Shown here in pieces: positions 12,461 through 22,962 of a stretch of DNA of 64,000 nucleotides. The position numbers were made by a program, and so were the translations under genes. Location: positions 27,584,354 to 27,648,353 of the forward strand of contig NC_045132.1 of NCBI RefSeq assembly GCF_007655135.1, written 5' to 3'. The notes under the pieces are model-generated. The model searched no databases. It was given only the letters and a program-made list of their open reading frames with translations, and was not told the origin of the DNA. Numbering within the stretch: position 1 is the first letter of the stretch; every line of letters starts with the position of its first letter. The DNA is from Punica granatum. Its lineage: Eukaryota > Streptophyta > Magnoliopsida > Myrtales > Lythraceae.

Positions 12461-15361
12461 CTAAACCTTCCTGGTGTGATCATCTATAAAGGTCACAAAA
12501 TAGAGAGCACCACCAAGAGATCTATCCGACATGAAACAAACATCAGTATGCACAAGGTCAAGTATATGATCGCATCTAGAGGGACGACTTCTAACAAAAG
12601 AAACTCTCATCTGCTTACCAGCTAAACAGTGATCACAAGTGCTCAGGTGCATACCTTTAACGGGCAAAGACTGCTTTCTAGCAAGAATTTGAATACCTTT
12701 CTCGCTGATATGCCCAAGTCTCCTATGCCATAGCTCGATAGGATAATCCTCAGCAACATTAATTTGACCGGAATTGTGTCTGGCACGTAGCCTGTAGAGA
12801 GTGTCGGTCTTCTGACCCCGTGCCACAATCAACGAACCCTTGGAGAGCTTCCATCTCCCATTGCTAAATTCGTTACTGTAGCCTTCATCATCAAGCTGAC
12901 CCGTCGAGATTAGGTTAAGGCGAATTTCTGGAACATGCCTCACCTTCTTCAGAAGCAACTTGCAGCCAAGCTCGGTCTCTAGACAGACATCACCAGTACC
13001 GACAATCTTGCATGACTGTCCATTCCCCATTCTCACATAACCATAGTCTCCGGTAGTGTAAGATGAGAAGAAATCCCGATGAGGAGTGACATGAAACGAG
13101 GCACCTGTATCGATATGCTTCGACCTCGAATGGAAAGTAGGATTCTTGCAAAGATGAATGGCGCTTTGACTATCACAGTGTAGAACATACCTTTCTTGCT
13201 TCAAGCTCAACTCCTGCAAAAACTTTTGCAACCACAACATCTCCTTGCAACCTTCGGTCACCGCAATGTATTCGGCTTCCGTTGTAGACAAAGCGATGCA
13301 CTTTTGAAGCCTTGATTGCCATGAGATAGCTCCCCCTGCAAAAGTCATCAAGTATCCCGAAGTAGATTTCCGGGAATCAATATCTCCTGCCATATCCGCA
13401 TCCGTATAGCCCACTAACTCCGGCTTACCAGTGCCAAAGTGTAAACACACCTTGGATGTTCCTCTGAGATACCTCAGAATCCACTTAACTGCATTCCAAT
13501 GCTCTTTCCCCGGATTGGAGAGAAAACGACTAACCACACCAACAGAATGAGCGATATCTGGTCTTGTACAGACCATGGCATACATCAAACTTCCTACAGC
13601 TGATGAGTAAGGAACTTTCTTCATCTCTTCTTTCTCCTTCTCACTTGTAGGACATTGCTTCGAGCTAAGTTTGAAATGAGAAGCAAGTGGTGATGAAACT
13701 GGTTTAGCATTACCCATGTTGAACCGATCCAAAATCTTCTCGATGTACTTCTCTTGAGAAAGCCAAAGTTTTCCACTTGATCTGTCACGAGAAATATGCA
13801 TCCCAAGGATCTGCTTTGCCGGTCCCAAATCCTTCATGGCAAAGGACTTGCTGAGCTCTTTCTTCAACTCTGCAATCTTGCTCATATCATGACCGACAAG
13901 CAACATATCATCCACATATAACAGTAAAATGATAAAATCACCATCCGAGAATTGTTTCACGAACACACAATGATCTGAAGTTGTCCGTGTGTAGCCATGG
14001 CTCAACATGAAAGAGTCAAACTTTTTGTACCACTGCCGAGGTGCTTGCTTAAGCCCATACAAGCTCTTTCTCAGCCTGCACACCAAATGCTCATTACCTT
14101 TAACTCGGAATCCTTCAGGCTGCTCCATATATATTTCTTCCTCCAAGTCACCATGCAGGAAAGCTGTTTTTACATCGAGCTGCTCGATCTCCAAGTTCAG
14201 ACTAGCTGCCAGTGCGAGAACAACTCGGATCGATGACATCTTGACAACGGGCGAGAAGATCTCCTCTAAGTCAACTCCTTTCTTCTGGTTGAAACCTTTC
14301 ACTACCAGCCGAGCTTTGTATCGAGGTCGCGAGTTCTCTGTCTTCAACCTGTAGACCCATTTGTTCTTCAATGCTCTCTTACCTTGCGGTAGCTTCACTA
14401 GGTCATACGTGTGATTTTCAGACAAGGAGTTCATCTCCTCATTCATCGCCTTCAACCAGTGCTCCTTGTGCTCATGTGCCACAGCTTCATCATAGCACTC
14501 AGGTTCTCCCCCGTCAGTCAGTAGCACATACTCATGAGGCGGATATCTTGTAGATGGTCGTCTTATTCTATCAGATTGTCTAGGTAGATCTGCAAGCTCT
14601 AACTGTAACCGCGAGCCTGTATCATCCGTAGTCACATCATCATCTACCTGAGGAATCTCACCCCCAGTCGTGGTTTCTTCATACTCACCAGGTACCTCTT
14701 CCACTGGATGCTCTACATCAACCGGTACAGGAATAGAGATCTCGTGAGGATTGTCTGCTCTGGCCTTCTCTAACTTTTGCAAATCCTCGATTGTCTGGTC
14801 CTCAAAGAAGACAACATCCCTGCTCCTGATGATCTTCTTGCTATCAGGGTCCCAAAGCCTGTACCCGAACTCTTCATGTGCATAACCCAAGAAGATGCAT
14901 TGTTTTGCATTGGCATCAAGTTTTGATCTTTCATCTCGAGGAATGTGAACAGATGCCCTGCACCCGAAGACTCTGAGATGCTTGTATGATACTTTCTTGC
15001 CGGTCCACACCTGCTGGGGTACATCTCCATCAAGTGCAACTGACGGTGTAAGATTAATAAGATCAACCGCTGACCTCATTGCCTCGCCCCAGAAAGGCTT
15101 AGACAGTTTCGCCTGAGAAAGCATACAACGAACTCTCTCAACAATTGTGCGGTTCATTCTCTCTGCAAGCCCGTTCTGCTGTGGTGTCTTCGGTACCGTC
15201 TTCTCAAGTTTGATACCGTGAGTCCTGCAATAGTTCTCGAAAGGACCCCTATACTCACCACCATTATCAGCTCTTACACATTTCAGCTTCATGCCCGTTT
15301 CTCTTTCCACTGCTACATGGAAGTTCTTGAAAATCTCAGTCACCTGATCTTTAGTTCTCAT
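12461..15361 (-). pseudogene. Copia pol repeat unit 1, next to the gag-bearing end
   Basis: The rightmost 966-codon fusion frame. It lies directly downstream, element-wise, of the gag-protease-integrase frame at 15371-16915 and is separated from it only by the TAG codon and three codons (AYP). Its protease junction is at 13108-13111. If the amber codon were read as sense, gag through every repeat would be a single frame. Confidence 0.85.
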
Positions 15362-15370
15362 AGGGTAAGC

Positions 15371-16915
15371 CTAAACCTTCCTGGTGTGATCATCTATAAA
15401 GGTCACAAAATAGAGAGCACCACCAAGAGATCTATCCGACATGAAACAAACATCAGTATGCACAAGGTCAAGTATATGATCGCATCTAGAGGGACGACTT
15501 CTAACAAAAGAAACTCTCATCTGCTTACCAGCTAAACAGTGATCACAAGTGCTCAGGTGCATACCTTTAACGGGCAAAGACTGCTTTCTAGCAAGAATTT
15601 GAATACCTTTCTCGCTGATATGCCCAAGTCTCTTATGCCATAGCTCGATAGGATAATCCTCAGCAACATTAATTTGACCGGAATTGTGTCTGGCACGCAG
15701 CCTGTAGAGAGTGTCGGTCTTCTGACCCCGTGCCACAATCAACGAACCCTTGGAGAGCTTCCATCTCCCATTGCTAAATTCGTTACTGTAGCCTTCATCA
15801 TCAAGCTGACCCGTCGAGATTAGGTTAAGGCGAATTTCTGGAACATGCCTCACCTTCTTCAGAAGCAACTTGCAGCCAAGCTCGGTCTCTAGACAGACAT
15901 CACCAGTACCGACAATCTTGCATGACTGTCCATTCCCCATTCTCACATAACCATAGTCTCCGGTAGTGTAAGATGAGAAGAAATCCCGATGAGGAGTGAC
16001 ATGAAACGAGGCACCTGTATCTGCAACCCAGGTAGAGTCCTGACATGTGAAATTCACATAGGCTTCATCACAAATGATGTAGGTCTCTCCATCAGATGCT
16101 ACTGCTGTAGTGCCTTCTTCCTTCTTGCTCTCACCGTTGCCATTCTGATTTTTCTTCAGAGCTCTACACTCCCTTTTGTAGTGTCCCTCCTTTCCACAGT
16201 GATAGCAAGTGACCACTTTCCTCGTCTTCGACTTTGATCGACCCCTCGATTTGCCACGTGAGTTACTATGCTTGGAAGAGAAATTTCTGCTTTGACTTCT
16301 TCCCCGTTGTTCAGTAACCAAGGCTTCAGACTGAATGGAAATCCCCGAGCCTTTCCTTCTAGTCTCCTCATTAAATAAACTTTCTGTCACCGTGGCCAAC
16401 GATAGCTTCCCGTTTGGCGCAGAATTGCTTAATGCAACCACGAGTGTGTCCCAATTATCCGGTAGAGTCCCTAAAAGTAGACAAGCCTGCAACTCATCGG
16501 GTAATATTATCTCCAGGTTCGTCAACTGGTTAATAATATCCTGGAAATTACTCATGTGCGCAGCCATATCACCTCCATCCTGAAAACGAAGATGAACCAG
16601 CTTCTTCACGAGGAATGCTTTATTTTGCTGTGTCTTCCTCGCATAGAGATTTGTCAATTTATCCCACAAAGCTTTTGCATTTGTCTCCTGAGCAACATGA
16701 TGATAAATACTATTGTCTATCCACTGCCGAATCAAACCAACAGTCTTCCGATTTGTGCGTTCCCAAGCCTTGTCATCCTTATCTTTGGGTTTCGCGGAAT
16801 CCCCTTCAATGGGATCGTACAAATCCCTGCAAAATAGAAGATCCTCCATCCGAGACTTCCATATAGAGTAGTTGGTTGCATTCAACTTGAACATAGATCC
16901 TGTAGATTCCTCCAT
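15371..16915 (-). pseudogene. Copia gag-protease-integrase N-part, amber-truncated
   Basis: A frame of 514 codons that starts with MEESTGSMFKLN at the same place as in the intact relative. It holds the UBN2-type gag (about 1-230), a CCHC zinc knuckle (C237 to C250, spacing CX2CX4HX4C), the aspartic protease DTGAS at 299-303, the GAG_pre-integrase zinc region (H..H..C..C, about 420-465) and the first integrase catalytic D near 488. Translation ends after HTRKV because Trp515 (TGG) has become TAG. Two bases differ from the other units: 15633, which gives HKRLG instead of HRRLG, and 15698. The product, if made, would be Gag plus protease, with no polymerase. Confidence 0.88.
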
Positions 16916-16956
16916 CTCGAAAACACCGAAAAACTCAAAACTTCTCTAACCCGAGA

Positions 16957-16967
16957 CTCTGATACCA
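16957..16967 (-). other. Primer binding site of the amplified copia element
   Basis: On the minus strand, two bases inside the LTR end, the sequence reads TGGTATCAGAG. This is the complement of the 3' end of plant initiator methionine tRNA and is typical of Ty1/copia. The next base differs from the intact element (T instead of C). Confidence 0.85.
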
Positions 16968-16969
16968 CT

Positions 16970-17663
16970 TGTTGGGAAGGGATGTACTTATCCAAATAAT
17001 AACGCAGCGATTAATCTTCCTCCCCTACTAGTGTAATCGAGATAGGAACTAATCAAATCAACCAACAAGCAGTAAAGTAAAAGAACACCAAGAATTTTAC
17101 GTGGAAAACCCCGATGTGGGGAAAAACCACGGGACCAACTCCGAATCAACAATCCACTATGAATGAAGGTTATACAATGTCTTTCATCAAGGTAAACCCT
17201 TGGATCACCAAACTCAAGAGAAACACTCTCTTGGATCACCCAAACACTAAATTCGTCACCCACACCGGGTGGTTCACAAAGTCAGCTGAAACAGCACCTA
17301 CAGAGCTCGAATAGAAATTCTGACCGTTCAGAACTTAGCCCCACGTGTTGTGAAGCTGCTGTCAAAATTTCGTCCCAATCGGAGTTCGTTTGACGTCCCG
17401 ATCGAGGTTTGATCTCCAGCTGCGCGCTGCCCCTGTTTATCCGATTTTGCTCTGTTCTTTTGTTGCTGCTTCTGCTGATCTGCTGCTTCTGTCTGCTGCT
17501 GCCGCACATCCGCTAATCTGCAGCCGTTCTGCTGCTATTTATTCCTCAGCTAGTTTGCTGAAATATTAACCCTAACAAAACTGGGTTCTTGGGCTTATTA
17601 AAACCCGATAAAAGCCCAATACAATTGAGCCCAACTTCCTCCAAATTGGAGGGATACCCAACA
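16970..17663 (-). repeat. 5' LTR of the amplified copia element (694 bp)
   Basis: On the minus strand it begins TGTTGGGTATCCC and ends CCCAACA, directly before the primer binding site. The first part and the downstream half (R/U5) match the LTRs at 46089-46817 and 50857-51592 closely. The middle (about 17410-17570) is different: it has no (TA)n tract and holds a purine/CAG-rich stretch with an AATAAATAG-type TATA candidate. Confidence 0.9.
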
Positions 17664-17671
17664 AACTCAAT

Positions 17672-17856
17672 TGTTGGGCCGGTTTCTCTCCTATATGAAG
17701 AATGGTGAGGGCCGGTGTTGGAAGTAATCCCACATGGAAAAGTTGAGAGGAAATCCATAGGTTTATAAGAGATAATGGTCTAGCAACCCATTGGCTTAAG
17801 CTTTTGGGTTGCGGATGGGCCCGAGTCCAAAGTAGACCTGTGGATTTTACCTAACA
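17672..17856 (+). repeat. TRIM 1 left LTR
   Basis: A 185-bp terminal repeat, TGTTGGG...CCTAACA, near-identical to 18038-18222. A few bases differ, for example AAG/GAG in the CTATATG context and GGATTT/GAATTT near the end. Confidence 0.88.
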
Positions 17857-18037
17857 AGTGGTATCAAAGCCCAAGGTAACGATCCTGGGGAAGTGCACAC
17901 GCTATGCGTGGAAACCCACACCACGACAAGGCCCGAGTGTGGAACTCGTGGCTAGTGATGGGCCTAACAATTGGTATCCGAGTCCGGAAGTGGAAGCCCG
18001 GCTCGAAGTCCTCCATATAGTCGAGAAGGGGGGGAAT

Positions 18038-18222
18038 TGTTGGGCCGGTTTCTCTCCTATATGGAGAATGGTGAGAGCCGGTGTTGGAAGTAATCCCACA
18101 TGGAAAAGTTGAGAGGAAATCCATAGGTTTATAAGAGATAATGGTCTAGCAACCCATTGGCTTAAGCTTTTGGGTTGCGGATGGGCCCGAGTCCAAAGTA
18201 GACCTGTGAATTTTACCTAACA
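18038..18222 (+). repeat. TRIM 1 right LTR
   Basis: A 185-bp terminal repeat, partner of 17672-17856. It is preceded by a G-rich polypurine tract. Confidence 0.88.
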
Positions 18223-20615
18223 GATTTGATTGGAGAGGAAAAGGGCATGTTCACTGAAGGGGAGAAAGAGACTACCACCACACGAACCTTACCGAAGACG
18301 GAGAGAAAGGGGGAAGGCCGTTGCAACCTCTAGGACTCCATCAAAACCATCTCCACGACAGATCGAGGACGGAGACATCAAAGACATTATGGAGAAAACA
18401 ATTGCAGCCACGTGGACGACCCAATAATGGAGGGCAACATGTATGACCAAAGCAGGGGATACCGCGACAACCACAGCAACGAAATTGACCTCGAGGAGGG
18501 CAATCTAGACGGCCACAGACACGGTGCCTTCAAGGGGTGCCGCCACCATCATATCCCACCAGGGCGGCTCTTTTGCAGAGAGAGAGAGAGATCACATTCA
18601 TGGATCAAAATATGATGTGCATATTAGTTATGGCGCTTTTGCATCGGCTACCCCGATTTCAGAACAATATGCTGTGCAAGCTATACATTTTATATTATGG
18701 GTCAAAATATTTGCTCTCAGACAGTCTATGACAGAGTCTAGTACACATATATTAAGTATTAATTTAAATATATTAACGTGTGTAACTAAATTTTAATTTG
18801 GAGTACAGAGAATGAGAACATTCATTCATTGAAGCGCGTCAAAGATATATAGATAGTGCACCCCAGCTGGCCCATACATACATTTACATTACATACATAA
18901 TGTATAAATATCACCAGAAAGCCCAACCATGCACCCACCTCCTCCCCTCTTTTCTATATAAAGACACAAATTTGTTTATATATAGATATACATATTATTT
19001 GAACCATAAATAGATAATTTTTCTATTTTTACATAAATTGTGGTCCCTATTCTAAAAGCAAAAATCTGGGGAATTTGATGACTAAGGCTAAGGCACGCAC
19101 TTCGTAAATCACACACACACACATATATATATATATATAGGAAAAAAGGAAAAAAGGAAAAAAGAAGAAGAAGAAGGATTATGAGTATGCAGAACGCTGT
19201 CACTGTGCAAAGGACGACAAAGCAAAAGCATGATGATGAGCACTCAGCATTCAGCAAAATTAATTGAAAAATTGATTTTCTTAATCATTATTATATATAT
19301 ATATATATTAATTAGTTAAATGATAATAATTCATGAGGTCGGTCATGGTCGCAAAGGGACAAGCAACTCGGACACAATTTAGATTGATTGATACCCCACA
19401 CATATTGTTCTCAAATGGGATCCCACGTGAATTTCTGTTGCAATTAGCTAGACGTCGGATGTTTCGGTCGTGACTTACTAGTTGGTATCTACGTCGATAT
19501 TATGTTTCCAATCTAATTTAAAATTCGTGAGAAATAAAAATCACGATTTCTTTTGATCGAGCATAACATAAACAAAACTGAAATTGAAAATATAAAATTA
19601 AAAGGAAGATGATATAATAATACATTACTAATACACATGTGGATGGAGATCTCCGAAAACAATTTGATGATGCGTCACACATTTGTCTCATCTCTATGAA
19701 ACCTAGTGCTCTATTAATGAAATCTCACACATTTTGATATAATATTTATTATCATCTGACATTAAAAAATAAATATATGAGAAAAATATAAATAATGTAG
19801 TAGGCACGTATTACAGTCAAAGAACCAAAAGATTCTACATTTAATTTTCACATGAAAATTGAATCGGTCATTTGACTTTATTTAACTTTTCATTTCCTTG
19901 TCCTACGCATAATTTTCTGTTGTAACCGACAGTAAATGTATAAGGGGCGATTGCTATTTGCTAGGCTGCAAGGCAAGTGTAGAGGCATCATGCGGACGGA
20001 TGAATGGATGAGTCATTGCCATTTCATGGCATAGACAATATGAGTTGTTTAATCCCATGACCAGCTAGCTCGCAATCCGATCTTTCTCGTGCATCTTCAT
20101 CACGTTTCCTATTGGAATATTAACACGAGAAGATACTATATATATGGCCAGATCCGGTTCTATCTCAGATATATCTTTTTCCTTTTACAGAAATATATAT
20201 GTACTGTGTACAGTTAGTTACCAGCATGCATCCACGATTAAAGAATCCAACCCAAAAAACAAGTACCGCAGGTTCTGGGAAAAACGATGTAAAACTCGAA
20301 CTTCATATATGTTTGTTTGTGTTTCCTCTGCTGTGCAGTGTGCTCTGCCATATATTCTCCTCATTTCCAGAAAAATTTCAAACAATCGGGAGGATAAGTT
20401 GTACGAGTCAAAAATTTCTTTCTTCCTGCAATTACATAGGTACTGCATCTATCTATGTCTATACATGCACTGATAATCTTACCGATCATAATCTTAGTTC
20501 TAGCAAAGCAAATGAATTAATAATAAATGAAAAAATTTTGAACAATTTTTACTACTTTTTTTTTCTTTTTAGCTCTAGTGGGATATACCAATTAATTACC
20601 GAGTTCATCTCAACT
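18223..20615. other. Intergenic, AT-rich, microsatellites
   Basis: No gene is supported. The first 400 bp are purine-rich and of unknown origin. A GA run lies at about 18577-18591, a CA/TA compound repeat at about 19113-19139 and a TA run at about 19289-19309. The rest is AT-rich with no recognisable open frame. The right end should hold the 3' UTR of the RING gene. Confidence 0.6.
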
Positions 20616-21728
20616 CTAATGCTCCAGAACCCAAGTTCTGTTCCTCCTCCTCCGGAATCCACCGATGCTCCGGCTTCTCCGAATCGATCCCGAATCCGAT
20701 GATTCATTAGACAGTCTAGACCTCCCCAGGAAGGAAAAAAGGTTCCGGAATATCCTCCCAAACCCGCTTCTCTCTCGCGTTCGACTGCTCAAACCCCATG
20801 AGACGTTCCTCGGAGTCCCATTCGACCTGCCGAAACCGCCATCCATCTCCGTGTATACACCGGGCAGCTCCCTATCTCCACCTCTCCTGAACCTCCCCAC
20901 AGCGAACCCACCTCCCGGCAGTCTCCATATCGTCAGCCCGACCGGCTCCTCGTCCCCGGCTTGATTGGAACTGTTGACGGGGCTCGGGTCCGCAGGCAGC
21001 TCGTGGCGGCAGACTGGGCAGGAGTTCCGCATCGAGAGCCACGGGAGGATGCAGTCGGAGTGGTACACGTGCTTGCACGGCATCTCTCGGGCCTCCGCTC
21101 CGAGCTCGAATGCGTCCTTGCAGACGGCACAGTGCAGTTCCGATCCGATGTGGTCTGAACCGATCTCGATCCTCGGCATCGACTCGATGGCCGCCTTCGA
21201 GGCAGGCGGGTTCTCGGGCCGCCCGAATCCAGTGATCTCCAGCTGCGCGAGTTGCTCCAGCAGACGGTCGAACCCGGACCCCATGAGGAAGTCCGACATG
21301 GTGGCAGGCAGCGGCCGGAGCCCTGTGCCAGTGCCATCGTCGTAGTACAGCTCAAAGGTGTTGCTTTCGCTGTCGCTGTCGGAGGTAGGCCCCCGGAGGA
21401 CGATGACAGGGTTGAACGGGGACCTGTCGCCGGCGGCGGGGGTGCGCCGGCGACGGACCCGGGAGTCGGTAGTGCGGTTGGGGTGATCATCAGCGTGGGC
21501 GACTCCAAGCATGGCCATGGCGGAGGGGGGGAATCTCGGATGAGGGGTGGGGCTATCGGGGAAGGGCTCCGGGGAGGAGCTTGCGTCGGCATCGGCATCG
21601 GCATCTGGAGGGAGCTGTTCGATGAAACCGGAGTTGCAGTAGGGGCAGGAGACGGAGTCGCTCTGGGTCCAGGCGCTGACGAAGCGGGCGCACCGGTAGC
21701 ACCAGTACGTCGCCGTTAAGGATGTCAT
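20616..21728 (-). CDS. RDUF-type RING-H2 E3 ubiquitin ligase
   Basis: Single-exon 370-aa protein. The N-terminus (residues 8-31) is a zinc-ribbon with paired CXXC motifs (C10/C13, C28/C31). The centre is a RING-H2 finger with ligands C200, C203, C218, H220, H223, C226, C237 and C240, the E2-binding fold of ubiquitin ligases. After the RING comes the conserved C-terminal block LTIWRLPGGGFAVGRF...VYTEMDGG, which I recognise as DUF1117. This architecture is that of Arabidopsis RDUF1/RDUF2 (At3g46620, At5g59550). In the family these are cytosolic/nuclear E3 ligases linked to ABA and drought responses. The ATG is the first in frame and fits the family N-terminus. An ACGTGGC motif lies about 250 bp upstream. 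The coding region is GC-rich against its AT-rich surroundings. Confidence 0.92.
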   Translation of the reverse strand: MTSLTATYWCYRCARFVSAWTQSDSVSCPYCNSGFIEQLPPDADADADASSSPEPFPDSPTPHPRFPPSAMAMLGVAHADDHPNRTTDSRVRRRRTPAAGDRSPFNPVIVLRGPTSDSDSESNTFELYYDDGTGTGLRPLPATMSDFLMGSGFDRLLEQLAQLEITGFGRPENPPASKAAIESMPRIEIGSDHIGSELHCAVCKDAFELGAEAREMPCKHVYHSDCILPWLSMRNSCPVCRHELPADPSPVNSSNQAGDEEPVGLTIWRLPGGGFAVGRFRRGGDRELPGVYTEMDGGFGRSNGTPRNVSWGLSSRTRERSGFGRIFRNLFSFLGRSRLSNESSDSGSIRRSRSIGGFRRRRNRTWVLEH

Positions 21729-22742
21729 CTCTGCTTCTCTCTCCTGTGTCTCTGCGTAGCGCTTTCGGTTCAGATCCGGCCGGCGGGCGATGCTGAAGGA
21801 GCTCAGCTTAAGCTGGAGAGAGAGAGAGAGAGAGAGAAGATTGATTGGTTGATTGACAGAGAAAAAGCAAGAGCCTTTGGAAATGTGAGGGGAGAGAAAG
21901 AGAGGGGGGACTTTTTATGGGAGGGGGGAGGGGAGACGGAGGGGATAACGGCGAAAGAGTGTTCATACTTAATGGGGTGACGTGGCATGATGTTACTGGA
22001 GGGGAGAGGTGGAAAGAGTTAACGGAGGTGTCCCAAAAGGTTGATCGATGCCGATGGGCGGGATGGAACTGTGACGGAGTGAATGAATGAGCTCATTGAT
22101 GCTGAGCGCGTAGGAGTCGGAGAGGAGCGGTAGCTGAGCTGAGGGCGGGCAGAGGAGAGATGGTACTTTGACTTGACGAGTTTTAAAAGACGCCGAGTTT
22201 GAATTTCAAAAGGTATAATAGGAGGAGTCTCCCATGCCATGGAAGATTCCTCGTCGAGGCTTCATTCTTAGGGATGTTCATGGACAGGATATGAGATGGC
22301 TGAATCCTTCCCAAATCCAAGCTCTTTATAAAGAATTGGTCTCCAAATCCTTCTCGCTAAGTTAAGGGGTTCCCATCGGAAACCTATCTTCATAAATACA
22401 CTCTTAGCCATTATAAAAAAACCTGAATAGTAGCGACAATAAAGCAAATATTATATCAAACGAGTTTTAAGAATAAAAATATCAATTAAATTAATATCGC
22501 TCTCGAACAAGTTCAATAATATCGAGTTTTACTAATACAACGATGAGGAAATAATAGATTTCGATGGAATTCTGTGATAACTCGAGAAGATCGATACTTG
22601 ACTGATGTGGAGAGACTGGAATAGCAGAGAGAGAGAGGGGCGGAGATGATAGGCACGAGTAGAATATGTCAAGGGTGAGGATGATTGATAATTACTAATT
22701 GAAGTTTATTTTGTAAAATTAACAAATGAATTGAGGAATTTT
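21729..22742 (-). promoter_or_regulatory. Upstream region of the RING gene: GA tract and ACGTGGC motif
   Basis: A perfect GA dinucleotide run (about 21815-21838), a common GAGA-factor target in plant 5' leaders, lies about 90-110 bp upstream of the start codon. An ACGTGGC motif (21980-21986), the core of ABA-responsive elements, lies about 250 bp upstream. Beyond about 22300 the sequence is AT-rich with nothing recognised. Function is inferred from motifs only. Confidence 0.4.
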
Positions 22743-22962
22743 AAGGCTTGCTTGGTTTCAAAGTGTGATTTTAAAATCGCACTTTAATTTAATTCTACCA
22801 ATGACAAAACAAAATAACTCATACAAAGTCAAAGGGTGGATCCCATTTATACCACTCTTTTTTCCACAACAAAACAAAATAACTCATACAAAGTCAAAGG
22901 GTGAGCTCCATACATAACCATTTATACCTTAAAATTTTACTTTGAAACCAAACGCAGCATTA
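22743..22962. mobile_element. MITE-like element with inverted ends
   Basis: A non-coding segment of about 220 bp. Its ends are inverted copies: GGTTTCAAAGT near 22755 and ACTTTGAAACC near 22940, with imperfect extension outward. A 35-bp internal direct repeat (22804-22838 and about 22869-22903) is present. The size and the AAACCAAACG-type end suggest a miniature inverted-repeat transposon. The family is not identified. Confidence 0.5.

Larger units (their letters stand above)
1..16021 (-). repeat. Tandem array, 2910-bp unit, copia PR-INT-RT-RH segment
   Basis: The sequence repeats with an exact 2910-bp period. Junctions, where the end of RNase H abuts the start of protease, lie at 1468, 4378, 7288, 10198 and 13108. 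The natural gag/protease continuation is at 16018. This gives five complete units and a partial sixth. Units look identical line by line, except that the rightmost unit differs at 15633 and 15698. The unit equals the interval between two GATA tetranucleotides in the intact relative (47767 and 50677, exactly 2910 apart), so each junction is a 4-bp microhomology join. 2910 is 970 codons, so the frame is preserved. Confidence 0.97.
1..17663 (-). mobile_element. Ty1/copia element with internally amplified pol segment
   Basis: Element-wise order, reading right to left: 5' LTR (16970-17663), primer binding site, gag, protease, integrase, reverse transcriptase, RNase H, then the protease-to-RNase H segment repeated in tandem past the left edge. 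No 3' LTR is in the window, so the total length and target-site duplication are unknown. Protein identity to the complete copia element at 46089-51592 is very high, but the U3 part of the LTR differs, so this is a sister subfamily. The integrase reading frame is closed by an amber codon, so the element cannot make a full polyprotein by itself. Confidence 0.93.
17672..18222 (+). mobile_element. TRIM retrotransposon 1 (551 bp, two 185-bp LTRs)
   Basis: A non-coding miniature LTR element. LTRs at 17672-17856 and 18038-18222 both begin TGTTGGGCCGG, end CCTAACA, are 185 bp long and are nearly identical. A primer binding site TGGTATCAAAGC (17859-17870) follows the first LTR. A purine tract (about 18023-18036) precedes the second. 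The 181-bp interior has no coding capacity. The flanking pentamers (TCAAT and GATTT) do not match, so no target-site duplication is visible. It depends on an autonomous copia-like partner for movement. Confidence 0.88.

Noticed and set aside
1..16021. CRISPR-like or satellite array interpretation
   Set aside because: The unit is 2910 bp of retrotransposon coding sequence without spacers, in a plant genome.
20144..20702. Open frames of 109 and 167 codons on the plus strand beside the RING gene
   Set aside because: Low-complexity, AT-rich translation, partly antisense to the real gene. No domain is seen.
20665..21719. Several GC-rich antisense frames over the RING gene
   Set aside because: They are shadows caused by the high GC content of the true coding frame.
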